In this document: positions 17,386-28,127 of the stretch, in pieces
How positions within the stretch are numbered: the first letter of the stretch is position 1
Layout of the letters: the number at the start of each line of letters is the position of its first letter
From: ZC4RG20 sp964553875
GTDB lineage: Bacteria; Pseudomonadota; Gammaproteobacteria; Steroidobacterales; Rariloculaceae
Reading direction: 5' to 3'
Assembly: GCA_964553875.1 (NCBI GenBank)
Contig: CAZKNH010000003.1
Span: 16,457-80,456 of the forward strand
Length of the DNA: 64,000 bases
Position numbers and translations under genes: made by a program
The notes under the pieces: generated by a model
What the model saw: the letters and a program-made list of their open reading frames with translations, nothing else
Database searches by the model: none
What the model was told of the DNA's origin: nothing

Positions 17386-17904
17386 TCAGGACGCCGGCAA
17401 CGGGCCGTGCCGACGTCTCGCCTCGATCCGGCGCAGCACCCGGCGCGCGAGATCCTCGGCGAGCGCCTGGCGCAGGATCCGCTCCTCGGCGGTCTTGCCG
17501 AGCAGCTCGTTCTCGTTCCACGCATAGACGCGCGTCGCCACGATCGACTCGGGCTGAATCAGCTCTTCCCCGCCCGCTTCGAGCGAGAACGTGACCGCGT
17601 AGTAGATCTCGTACTCGCGCGGCACGTTCCGGGCAGTCACGGACATCACGCGCTCGTCCGTGCTGTCCTCGAGGATCCTCAGGATCGATGTCGCGTCCTC
17701 GGGCCGTTCGACGATCTCCGCGCCCCGGCGCCGCAGCGCCTCGCGGAGGCTCGCATAGAACTCGGACCTCGGCTCATCGGTCTCGAGATATGTGCGGGCC
17801 ATCGCGCTCGGCAAGGGCTCGGCGCCCTGCAGCGCGAAACCGCAGCCTTCGACGAGCGCCGCACAGAGCACGGCGGACAGCACGGATCTGATCTTCGGGT
17901 ACAT
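17386..17904 (-). CDS. lptE: LPS-assembly lipoprotein LptE
   Basis: A 172-residue LptE, the outer-membrane lipoprotein that plugs LptD during LPS export. It starts MYPKIRSVLSAVLCAALVEGCGF: a short signal peptide with Cys20 as likely lipidation site and a somewhat relaxed lipobox. RNVPREYEIYYAVTFSLEAGG and AWNENELLGKTAEERILRQALAEDLARRVLRRI match the family. ATG 17904 is preferred over an upstream frame start because it begins the signal peptide. In most relatives lptE follows leuS on the same strand; here it is divergent from leuS. Confidence 0.9.
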   Translation of the reverse strand: MYPKIRSVLSAVLCAALVEGCGFALQGAEPLPSAMARTYLETDEPRSEFYASLREALRRRGAEIVERPEDATSILRILEDSTDERVMSVTARNVPREYEIYYAVTFSLEAGGEELIQPESIVATRVYAWNENELLGKTAEERILRQALAEDLARRVLRRIEARRRHGPLPAS

Positions 17905-18046
17905 CGGCTGAATGGAGTCGGACGCGTCCCCGACGCGACCGCCGGCCGGCGAACGCATCGGCTTACGCCTGCGGGACGACGGCTGCCCGGTTTGCTTCCG
18001 CAGGCAATCCCGTTAGCATCGAGCATCCGCACCGCTTTGACAACCG

Positions 18047-18067
18047 CCGCCGGCCGGACGCCGGCGG
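18047..18067 (+). promoter_or_regulatory. leuS: Leader hairpin before leuS
   Basis: CCGCCGGC (18047-18054) pairs perfectly with GCCGGCGG (18060-18067) around a 5-base loop, ending 19 bases before the leuS start. A perfect TTGACA hexamer lies just upstream at 18037-18042, but no matching -10 follows at a normal distance. It could shape translation of leuS; function is not shown. Confidence 0.35.
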
Positions 18068-18086
18068 ACGGGCTCACAGGGACGAC

Positions 18087-20696
<2,610 letters not shown>

Positions 20697-20730
20697 GCCG
20701 GCGGCCTCGTGCCGACGGCGTGAAGCTCGC

Positions 20731-20750
20731 GTCGGCGGTCGAGCCGACGG
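20731..20750 (+). terminator. Hairpin after leuS
   Basis: CGTCGGC (20731-20737) and GCCGACG (20744-20750) form a 7-bp stem with a 6-base loop, 34 bases past the leuS stop. An upstream CCGACG (20713-20718) can pair alternatively with the left arm. There is no T-tract, so any termination would be weak or factor-dependent. Confidence 0.35.
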
Positions 20751-20824
20751 CGCGGCACTTCTGATCGAGGGCTCAAGCGCAGGCGTTCGGCCGTCCACGT
20801 CGGCCGGCGCCCGGTGAGGCGAGC

Positions 20825-22669
20825 ATGCACGGCTCTCGCGTCCGCACCGGACTCGTCGCCGCCGCCGCGGCCCTCGCCGCTTTCTGCCCCGCCGCCTTTC
20901 CGCAGCCGCGCGCGCACCTCCCGCCGGCCGAGCGCGTCGTCGTCGTCGCGGACGTGCACGGCGCGTATGCCGAGCTCGCGGCGCTCCTGCGCGCGACGGG
21001 GCTCGTCGACGACGGGCTCCGCTGGAGCGGCGGCGCCGCCCGTCTCGTGAGCCTCGGCGACCTGGTCGACCGAGGCGCCGAGTCGCGCCGCGTGCTCGAT
21101 CTCCTGATGCGCCTCGAGGCGGACGCAGCACGAAGCGGCGGCGGCGTCCATGTTGTGCTCGGCAACCACGAGGTCATGAACCTCGTCGGCGACCTAAGGT
21201 ACGTCGCGCCGGGCGAGCTCGCCGCGTTCGCCGCGGAGGAGTCCGATGCGGACCGCGCGGCCGCGCTCGAGCGCTTCCGCGCGCGCATCGACTCGGGCGA
21301 ACAGGACACCGTCGCCGCGTTCGAGCGGCTCTATCCGCGAGGCTACTTTGCGCATCGGCGTGCGTTCGCGCCGGACGGCCGGTACGGCCGGTGGCTGCTG
21401 TCGCTGCCGTCGCTCGTCGTCGTCGGCGACACGGCCTTCGTGCACGGCGGATTGTCGGAGCCGATCATCGCCGAGCTCGCGGGAGAGCGGCCCGCGGACA
21501 CCCTGAACCGCCGAGTCGAAGCGCGCCTCCGCCGCTATCTCGAGCTTCGTGCGCGGCTCGCCGACGCAGGGCTCCTGCCCGCCGACGATGCGCGTCGCGA
21601 CCTCGAGCTCGTCGAAGCGGCGGCCGCGCGCGGAGCGGCGAGCACGGGCAGTCCCGACGACGGTTCGATCGCAGACCTGCTCGAAGCCTTCCTCGAGGAG
21701 GCCGCGTCGCCCGAGCTCGGGCTCGACGGCCCGCACTGGTATCGCGGCGCGATCTATTGCCCGCCGCTGCTCGAGCGGCCGGTGCTCGAGCTCGCGCTCG
21801 AGCGCCTCGGCGCGGCGCGAATCGTCGTCGGTCATACACCGACGCCGGACCGCCGCGCGCGGGCGCTGCACGACGGACGCCTGATCACCCTCGACACCGG
21901 AATGCTCGTCGAAGCCTATTCGGGACGCCCCGCCGCGCTCGTCATCGAGAACGACACGACGTACGTGCAATACATCGATCCCGACGAGCGGCGACCGCTC
22001 GAAACCGATGTAATTGAAGCCTATGGCCTCACCGAGGCGGAGCTCCTCGATACGCTCCGCGACGGGGACATCGTGCCGAGCACGAGCACGGACGAGGTCA
22101 TCGACGTCGTCGTCCGTCACGACGGCAAGACGATCGACGCGCGTCACTTCCGGGACGCGAAAACGGCGTCGCGCGAGCTCGCGGCGCATCGGCTCGATCG
22201 CCTGCTCGGGCTCGGCCTCGTGCCGCCGACCGTCGCCCGCGACGGCCGCGCGCTTCAGCTTCGCTATCCCGACGCTGTCTCGGAGGCCGACCGGATCGAG
22301 CGCGGCATCCCGCTCGGCGAGTGGTGCGCGCTCGATCCGCAGGTCGCGATGCTGCGAGCGTTCGATGCGCTGATCGCGAACCCCGCACGGCGGGCCGACA
22401 CCGTGCTGTTTCGCGTCGAGCAGCCGCTCGTGAAATCGATCGGCCACGAGCGCGCCTTCGGCACCGGACGCCGGCTCGGCAGCGACGCGCCCGACGAGCT
22501 GCCCGCTCCGCTCGTCGCCGCGCTCGCGACGCTCGACACGGGAACCCTCGCGGCGGAGCTCGGCGACTGGCTCGACCCGCGGCAGATCCGCTCGTTCGTC
22601 GCCCGCCGCGACGTGCTGCTCGACCGCGCCCGAGAGCGAGCCGGGAGCGCGCCCGACGCTCGCCGCTGA
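20825..22669 (+). CDS. Exported metallophosphatase with C-terminal kinase-like tail
   Basis: A 614-residue protein. Residues 1-27 look like a signal peptide (LVAAAAALAAFCPAAF). Residues about 35-370 are a calcineurin-like phosphoesterase: ADVHGAYAEL, SLGDLVDRG, LGNHEVMN, VHGGLSEP and VGHTPTPD supply the metal ligands. The remaining 230 residues resemble, at low level, a kinase/HipA-like fold: HFRDAKTASRELAAHRLDRLLGLGLVPPTV and FDALIANPARRADTVLF sit where active members have an NxDRHxGN-type loop, which here is degenerate. A periplasmic phosphatase role is inferred; the substrate is unknown. ATG 20825 follows GAGGCG and starts the signal peptide. Confidence 0.75.
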   Translation: MHGSRVRTGLVAAAAALAAFCPAAFPQPRAHLPPAERVVVVADVHGAYAELAALLRATGLVDDGLRWSGGAARLVSLGDLVDRGAESRRVLDLLMRLEADAARSGGGVHVVLGNHEVMNLVGDLRYVAPGELAAFAAEESDADRAAALERFRARIDSGEQDTVAAFERLYPRGYFAHRRAFAPDGRYGRWLLSLPSLVVVGDTAFVHGGLSEPIIAELAGERPADTLNRRVEARLRRYLELRARLADAGLLPADDARRDLELVEAAAARGAASTGSPDDGSIADLLEAFLEEAASPELGLDGPHWYRGAIYCPPLLERPVLELALERLGAARIVVGHTPTPDRRARALHDGRLITLDTGMLVEAYSGRPAALVIENDTTYVQYIDPDERRPLETDVIEAYGLTEAELLDTLRDGDIVPSTSTDEVIDVVVRHDGKTIDARHFRDAKTASRELAAHRLDRLLGLGLVPPTVARDGRALQLRYPDAVSEADRIERGIPLGEWCALDPQVAMLRAFDALIANPARRADTVLFRVEQPLVKSIGHERAFGTGRRLGSDAPDELPAPLVAALATLDTGTLAAELGDWLDPRQIRSFVARRDVLLDRARERAGSAPDARR

Positions 22670-22685
22670 GACGGGCGGGCGCATC

Positions 22686-22713
22686 GCGACACTCTTGCTC
22701 TCGAGAGTGTCGC
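22686..22713 (+). promoter_or_regulatory. Perfect 10-bp hairpin between the two kinase-like genes
   Basis: GCGACACTCT (22686-22695) pairs exactly with AGAGTGTCGC (22704-22713) around an 8-base loop. It ends six bases before the GGAGGGG ribosome site of the next gene. It may be an attenuator, an mRNA-processing barrier or a weak terminator; the short ATTTC that follows is not a good T-tract. Confidence 0.45.
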
Positions 22714-22732
22714 CATTTCGGAGGGGAACGCC

Positions 22733-24034
22733 ATGAGCCCCGAGTCGCCCGCAGAGCTCACGCGCCGACCGAGACGTCGGCGTCTCTCGGCCGCCGCGCT
22801 CGTCCTCGTCCTCGCGCACGCCGGCGCCGCCGACGGAGAAGGAGACGCCGTGCCCGAGCTTTTCGCGGATCGTGCACCGCTCGCATTCGAGCTCGTGCTC
22901 GATCGCCGCGCATTGTGCCGCCCGCGGCCGAGCAGGCCATGCGCATCGACGCCCGCGTCACTAACTTATCGCACCGCGGCGGGGCCGGCACACCGGCTCG
23001 ACGTCCTCGTGCGTGCAAGGGGCGGCTGGCGTGACGCCCACTGCGACGTTCCGCCGCTTCTCATCGAGATCGCGGCGCCGCCGGAAAGCGGCCCCTTCTC
23101 GGGGCAGACCCTGCTGCCGCTCACGACTCATTGCCGAACGGCGTCGTCGCGTTACGAGCAATACGTGCTCAAGGAGTATCTCGCGTACCGCCTCTACGAG
23201 CTTTTCACGCACAAGAGCTTACGCGTGCGCCTCGCGCGCATCACGTATCGGGACGTCGGTAAGCGGGGCCGGGCCGTCGAGCGCTTCGGTTTCGTCGTCG
23301 AGCACTTCGATCACCTCGCCGGCCGGCATGGCACGACGCTCCAGAACGCCGGCACGCTCCGGCTGTCCGACGCCGACGCATTCGAGCTCGCGACCCTCGA
23401 GCTCTTTCAGTACCTGCTCGGCAATACGGACTGGTCGATCGTCGCCGGGCACAACGTCGTTCGCATGCGCGACGGTCAAGGCGTGGTGAGCGCGGTGCCG
23501 TACGACTTCGACTTCGCAGGGCTCGTCGGCGCGCCCTACGCATCGCCGCCGCCGAACCTTCCTCTGCGCAGTGTCCGCGAGCGGCTCTTCCGCGGCTTCT
23601 GTCATTCGCGGCTCGACTGGGAGCGGCTGTTCACCCGATTCGTCGAGCAGCGTGCCGGGGTGCTCGCGCTGATCGACGACGTGCCCGGGCTCGAGCGCGC
23701 GCAGCGCGACGACGTGCGCGACTATGTGCTCGACTTCTTCGATGTCATCGCGTCTCCGGAGAAGCGACGGCGAGAGATCGTCGGCGCGTGCCGTCCGATC
23801 GCCGAAACGTCATCCGCACAACCGCGTCCCGCGGAAGCCGCGCGCGGCCGGTCCGAGCGACGCTTCGCCGTGAACGCCGCAGCTTGCGTGCGGCACGATG
23901 TCGAGGCATATATGGGGCACGCTCCTAGCACGACACCTCCGCCGGCCCGAATACGACGGAGGGTCGCCCTCGAAGCGCTTGCGGCCGCGCCTGCGGCAAT
24001 CCTCGTGCCGCATCCGACGACCGTCCGGTCTTGA
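22733..24034 (+). CDS. Exported protein with CotH/kinase-like fold, unknown function
   Basis: A 433-residue protein with a basic N-terminus and a signal-peptide-like segment (RRLSAAALVLVLAHAGAADG). The middle shows a conserved pattern I associate with a widespread uncharacterised family of CotH/kinase-like fold: YEQYVLKEYLAYRLYELFT, GFVVEHFDHLAGRHG, FQYLLGNTDWSIVAGHNVV and VPYDFDFAGLVGAPY. GNTDW...HN and YDFDFAG occupy the positions of the catalytic-loop and metal-binding (DFG-like) motifs. The C-terminal 100 residues are low-complexity. GGAGGGG lies six bases upstream of ATG 22733. Activity and substrate are unknown. Confidence 0.65.
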   Translation: MSPESPAELTRRPRRRRLSAAALVLVLAHAGAADGEGDAVPELFADRAPLAFELVLDRRALCRPRPSRPCASTPASLTYRTAAGPAHRLDVLVRARGGWRDAHCDVPPLLIEIAAPPESGPFSGQTLLPLTTHCRTASSRYEQYVLKEYLAYRLYELFTHKSLRVRLARITYRDVGKRGRAVERFGFVVEHFDHLAGRHGTTLQNAGTLRLSDADAFELATLELFQYLLGNTDWSIVAGHNVVRMRDGQGVVSAVPYDFDFAGLVGAPYASPPPNLPLRSVRERLFRGFCHSRLDWERLFTRFVEQRAGVLALIDDVPGLERAQRDDVRDYVLDFFDVIASPEKRRREIVGACRPIAETSSAQPRPAEAARGRSERRFAVNAAACVRHDVEAYMGHAPSTTPPPARIRRRVALEALAAAPAAILVPHPTTVRS

Positions 24035-24069
24035 CCGTCATTTCCGTGCGTATCCGCGCGAGGTCGAGC

Positions 24070-27000
24070 ATGGGAGGCGAGGCGGCGACGGTGCGATTCA
24101 TCGGCCCGAAGGGCGCCGGATGGATCGCTCTATGCCTGTCCGCGCCGTGCTGGGCTCAGGTCGATGCTGTCGATGACGTAACGGAGCTTCGCGCGGGCAG
24201 CGTGTCGAGCGCTCGGCAGGACGCGAGGCAGCGCGTCGACTACGCGTTCGAGGCGACGGCGGGCCGAACCTACCTGATCGAGCTCGATCAACAGGGACTC
24301 GACTTCGTACTGAGCATCGAGGATCCGCGTGGCGACGCACGCACGTACGGCTCGCCGTTGCTGCGCGACGAACGCGAGATCGTGCTGCTCGAGGATGCGC
24401 AGTCGGGGATCTATCGCGTCTCGGTCTTTTCCGAGGAGTTCTCGGCGGCTTCCGGCCGGCACGCGATCCGACTCTCCGCTCCGACACCCGGCGAAGATAC
24501 GCGCGTGTGGGCCGCGATGAGCGCGGGCGCCGCCGCCTATCGACGCGGCGGCGAGCAAGGCTGGGCGGATGCGATCTCTGCGTACGAGACCGCGGCCGGG
24601 CTTGCGAGAGAGAGCGGTAGACACCGCGAGGTCGCGCACGCCCTCTTCGGCATCGCGGCGATCGAATACTGGTATCGCTACGCATGGACGCGCGCGGCGG
24701 AGCTCGCGAAGGAAGCGGCGCAACTCTATGCCGACCTCGACCAGCCTCTCCTCGAAGCGAGCGCGTTGCATCTCCGCGCGGCCGCGCTGATCGAGGAGGC
24801 GACTACCGTGCCGCGAACGTCGAGCGCCGGTCTCGCACCCCGGGCCCGGGCGCTGTTCGACGAAGCGCTCGACCTCTTCGACCGCGTGCGCCGCACTTTC
24901 GAGCGGCGCGGCCGATCGTACGAGGCGGGCCTCGCGATCAACAACGTCGGTCTTACGTACTACTACATGGGAGAGTACGCCGCCGCGCGCGCGTCGTGGG
25001 ACGAGGCGGCTCGGCTCTTCCGGCGCCTCGGCGAGTGGGACAAAGAATTGACGGCCCTCGGCAATCAAGCCGTGATCGCTGCCGAGCAGGGCCGCCTCGC
25101 CGATGCGATCGCGATCTTCGAACGCAGCCTCGATCTCCTTTCGGCCGATCACCCGGACCGGGCGCTCACGCTCGACAATCTCGCCGCGACGCACTACGCG
25201 CGCGGCGACTTCGACGACGCGCTGCGCACCTTCTCCGCGGCGCTCGACCTGCACAGGCGGAACGACGACGGCAAGGGCGAGGCGCACGCTTTGCGCGGGA
25301 TCGGCTCGACCTACTTCGCACTGGGCCACCTCGAGCTCGCGACAGCGTTCCTCGAGCGAGCCTTGCCGCTCGCCCGGGAGAGCGGCGATGGACGCAACGA
25401 GAAGAGCATCCGCGGCCTCTTGGGCAACGTCGCGTTCCTCGAAGGCGAGCACGAGGAGGCGCTCAATCATCATCGCGCGGCGCTCGCGCTCGCGACGGCG
25501 CCGACCGACGCTGCCGTCGTGCAGGTGCTGCTCGCGAAAGACCTCGTCGCGCTCGGTCGCCACGCCGCGGCAGGTGCGCTCGCCGCGGAGGCGCGGGCGA
25601 CGGCAGAGGCCGCCGGCGCGAAGCTTCTCGTCGCCGATGCGCTTCAGCAGAGCGGACAGGCGCGGCTCGGGCTCGGCCGGACCTTGGAGGCGGCCGCCGA
25701 CTTCCGACGCGCGCTCGCGGTCTATCGCGAGCTCGGTGTGTCGACGAAGGAGTCCGAGGCTCTGCACGGCATCGCGGAGAGCGCCGCGGCCGACGGCCGG
25801 CTCGACGACGCCGTTCGCTACGGCAACGCGTCGCTCGTGGCGCTCGAAGCGGAACGCATTCGGATCGCGGCTCCGGAGCTGCGCGCGCACTACGCTGCGA
25901 TCCGCCGCGGCTACTACGAGGCGCAGATCGAGAGGCTGATGACCCTCCATCGTGCGGCGCGCGGCGGGGAAACGGATGCGCATCTCCTCGCCGCGTTCGA
26001 GACGAGCGAACGATCGCGTGCGCGTGTGCTGCTCGATCTGATGCACGAGACCGCGGACGACGACACGGCGACGGCGGACGATCGCTCGGCTCGCGAACGC
26101 GCGCGCCTGATCGAACGGCTCGCCGGGCTTCGCCACCGCCGCGATTCCTTGCTCGCCGCGCCTCCGACGGCGCAGACGGAAACCGAAGTCGCGGAGGCCG
26201 TCGCCGAGATGACGGTCGTCGACAACGAGCTCAAGGTGCTCGAGACGGCGCTTCGCTCGAAAGACGAGCGCTCGGCGCTCGCGCCCGCGAGTCCGCTGTC
26301 GCTCGACGAGATCCAGGCCGGGCTCGACGAACATTCGTTTCTCGTGCAGTACGCGCTCGGCGAGCGGCGGAGCCACGCGTGGATCGTCACGAAGTCGGCC
26401 GTGCACGCGGTCGAGCTCGCGCCGCGAGAGGCGCTCGAGTCGGCGGCGCGACGCGCCCATGATGCGCTCGCGCGCTACGACGCGAGCGCATCCAGAACGG
26501 AGCAGCTCGAAGAGCGCCTCGACTCGCTCGCGGAAGCGGTGCTCGCGCCGGTCCGTCCGTATCTAGGCGACGGGGGACGCATCGTCTTCTCGGCCGACGG
26601 CGCATTGCAGTACGTGCCGTTCGGCGTGCTGCGCGATACCGCGAGCGACGGTCGTCGGCTGATCGAGCAGTACGAGATCGCGGCCGTGCCGTCGGTGTCT
26701 GCCGTGCTGTCGTCGCGTGCCGCAACGCGCCCTGAGATCGCCGCGAACCGCGTCGCCGTGATCGCGGACCCCGTGTTCGAGCCCGACGATGCAAGGCTCG
26801 CAGGCATCCGCACGAGCCGCGAGCCGTCGCCGCGCAACCCGCCCGCGGAGCTCGAGCCCCGCTCCGCGCTCCTCGCCGAGCCCCTCGCACGGCTGCCGTT
26901 CGCAGGACGCGAAGCATCGGCGATCGCCGCCCTCGTCCCTCCTGACGACCGCCTCGTGCTCACCGGCGTCGCTGCGAGCCGCGACGCGGTATTGAACGCC

Positions 27001-27462
27001 GATCTCGGCCTCTATCGATTCGTGCACTTCGCTACGCACGGCTTCGTCGATTCGCGCTATCCGTCGCTCTCGGGCCTCGCGCTGTCCGGCATCGACGAGC
27101 ACGGCGCGCCGCGCGACGGCTTTCTCCGTCTCGACGACATCCGCGTGCTGCGCCTCGATGCCGACGTCGTCGTGCTGAGCGCATGCGAGACCGCGCTCGG
27201 CCGCGAGATTCGCGGCGAGGGTTTGCTGGGGCTCACGCATGCGTTCATGCAGGCCGGGGCGCGCAGCACGGTCGCGAGCCTATGGCAGGTTCCCGACCGG
27301 GCAACCGCGGAGCTGATGAGCCGCTTCTACGCCGGAATGCTCGAGCGAGGCCTCCGGCCCACGGAGGCGTTGCGCGCGGCGCAGCTCGAGATCGCGGCGG
27401 AGCGGCGCTGGCGGGATCCGTATTTCTGGGGCGCTTTCGTGCTGATGGGCGACTGGCGCTAG
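24070..27462 (+). CDS. Secreted TPR-repeat CHAT-domain (caspase-like) protease
   Basis: An 1130-residue protein. Residues 1-30 form a signal peptide ending in SAPCWAQ. Residues about 35-145 look like a beta-sandwich pre-peptidase domain (YAFEATAGRTYLIELDQQG). About 150-640 are tetratricopeptide repeats in tandem (for example INNVGLTYYYMGEYAAARASW and LDNLAATHYARGDFDDALRTF), then a helical linker. The C-terminal CHAT domain carries the caspase-type dyad: His990 in HFATHGF and Cys1039 in LSACETA, with the family ending DPYFWGAFVLMGDWR. ATG 24070 (GAGGTC upstream) begins the signal peptide; a TTG at 24031 overlapping the previous stop is an alternative. Substrate unknown; the neighbouring exported proteins are candidates. 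Confidence 0.9.
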   Translation: MGGEAATVRFIGPKGAGWIALCLSAPCWAQVDAVDDVTELRAGSVSSARQDARQRVDYAFEATAGRTYLIELDQQGLDFVLSIEDPRGDARTYGSPLLRDEREIVLLEDAQSGIYRVSVFSEEFSAASGRHAIRLSAPTPGEDTRVWAAMSAGAAAYRRGGEQGWADAISAYETAAGLARESGRHREVAHALFGIAAIEYWYRYAWTRAAELAKEAAQLYADLDQPLLEASALHLRAAALIEEATTVPRTSSAGLAPRARALFDEALDLFDRVRRTFERRGRSYEAGLAINNVGLTYYYMGEYAAARASWDEAARLFRRLGEWDKELTALGNQAVIAAEQGRLADAIAIFERSLDLLSADHPDRALTLDNLAATHYARGDFDDALRTFSAALDLHRRNDDGKGEAHALRGIGSTYFALGHLELATAFLERALPLARESGDGRNEKSIRGLLGNVAFLEGEHEEALNHHRAALALATAPTDAAVVQVLLAKDLVALGRHAAAGALAAEARATAEAAGAKLLVADALQQSGQARLGLGRTLEAAADFRRALAVYRELGVSTKESEALHGIAESAAADGRLDDAVRYGNASLVALEAERIRIAAPELRAHYAAIRRGYYEAQIERLMTLHRAARGGETDAHLLAAFETSERSRARVLLDLMHETADDDTATADDRSARERARLIERLAGLRHRRDSLLAAPPTAQTETEVAEAVAEMTVVDNELKVLETALRSKDERSALAPASPLSLDEIQAGLDEHSFLVQYALGERRSHAWIVTKSAVHAVELAPREALESAARRAHDALARYDASASRTEQLEERLDSLAEAVLAPVRPYLGDGGRIVFSADGALQYVPFGVLRDTASDGRRLIEQYEIAAVPSVSAVLSSRAATRPEIAANRVAVIADPVFEPDDARLAGIRTSREPSPRNPPAELEPRSALLAEPLARLPFAGREASAIAALVPPDDRLVLTGVAASRDAVLNADLGLYRFVHFATHGFVDSRYPSLSGLALSGIDEHGAPRDGFLRLDDIRVLRLDADVVVLSACETALGREIRGEGLLGLTHAFMQAGARSTVASLWQVPDRATAELMSRFYAGMLERGLRPTEALRAAQLEIAAERRWRDPYFWGAFVLMGDWR

Positions 27463-27535
27463 CCGCGCCGTGACGCGAATCGCGTTACGGCGTCGCGATC
27501 ACTCGACGCCGATACCGATAACAAGGAGAGCCACG

Positions 27536-28063
27536 ATGAGATTCAGGCACTATCGCGCGATGCTCGCCGCATCGGTTCTTGCGGCTCCGATCTGCGACGT
27601 GCCCGCACAGCAGCCCGTGCAGGCACCGATCGAGGAGCTCGAGGAGGCGATCGCGCAAGAAGCGTTGCCGCTCGGCCCGCAGCCGCGCCCGGCTCATACG
27701 GTGCTGCGCGTGGAGGCTGCCGGCGCGCACCTCGAAGTCGGGCAACGGTTCAGCTTCATAGGACCGCTCGAGCCGAACGGGGACTACATCGTGATTCCGC
27801 ACGGCGCTCTGCAGAACGCGCGCACCCGTTGGATATCCGGGCCCTACATCGCGCGGCGAGTCCCGAGCACGCGAAGCCTCTGGCGCCTGATGAACGTGAG
27901 AGTGCGCGATTCGTACGAGCATCCGACGGAGAGCGTTCATGCGATCACGATGAACATCCTGGAGTCGACCGACGACGGCATCGTCCGGCTCGAGCTCTCC
28001 ACGGAAAGGCATCGAGGAAGCCTCGGCGTGCATGGCGGTCACGCCCACCTGACGTCTTATTGA
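27536..28063 (+). CDS. Small secreted protein, unknown function
   Basis: A 175-residue protein with an evident signal peptide (MRFRHYRAMLAASVLAAPICDVPAQQ), then an acidic helix (IEELEEAIAQEALPLG) and a beta-rich C-terminal half with several conserved-looking aromatic residues. ATG 27536 is preferred over a frame start at 27470 because AAGGAGA lies eight bases upstream and the signal peptide begins there. It sits between the CHAT protease and the subtilisin-like protease on the same strand, so it may be a substrate, inhibitor or propeptide-like partner. That is inference; no family was recognised. Confidence 0.7.
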   Translation: MRFRHYRAMLAASVLAAPICDVPAQQPVQAPIEELEEAIAQEALPLGPQPRPAHTVLRVEAAGAHLEVGQRFSFIGPLEPNGDYIVIPHGALQNARTRWISGPYIARRVPSTRSLWRLMNVRVRDSYEHPTESVHAITMNILESTDDGIVRLELSTERHRGSLGVHGGHAHLTSY

Positions 28064-28127
28064 TCGGTTCGAGGGTCTTTGCGCGGCGGACACGTGGGAC
28101 GTGCTCGCCGCCGCCGGGAGAAGGCTC

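Noticed and set aside
18037..18042. leuS promoter based on perfect TTGACA
   Set aside because: No AT-rich -10 lies 15-19 bases downstream; the region is a GC hairpin.
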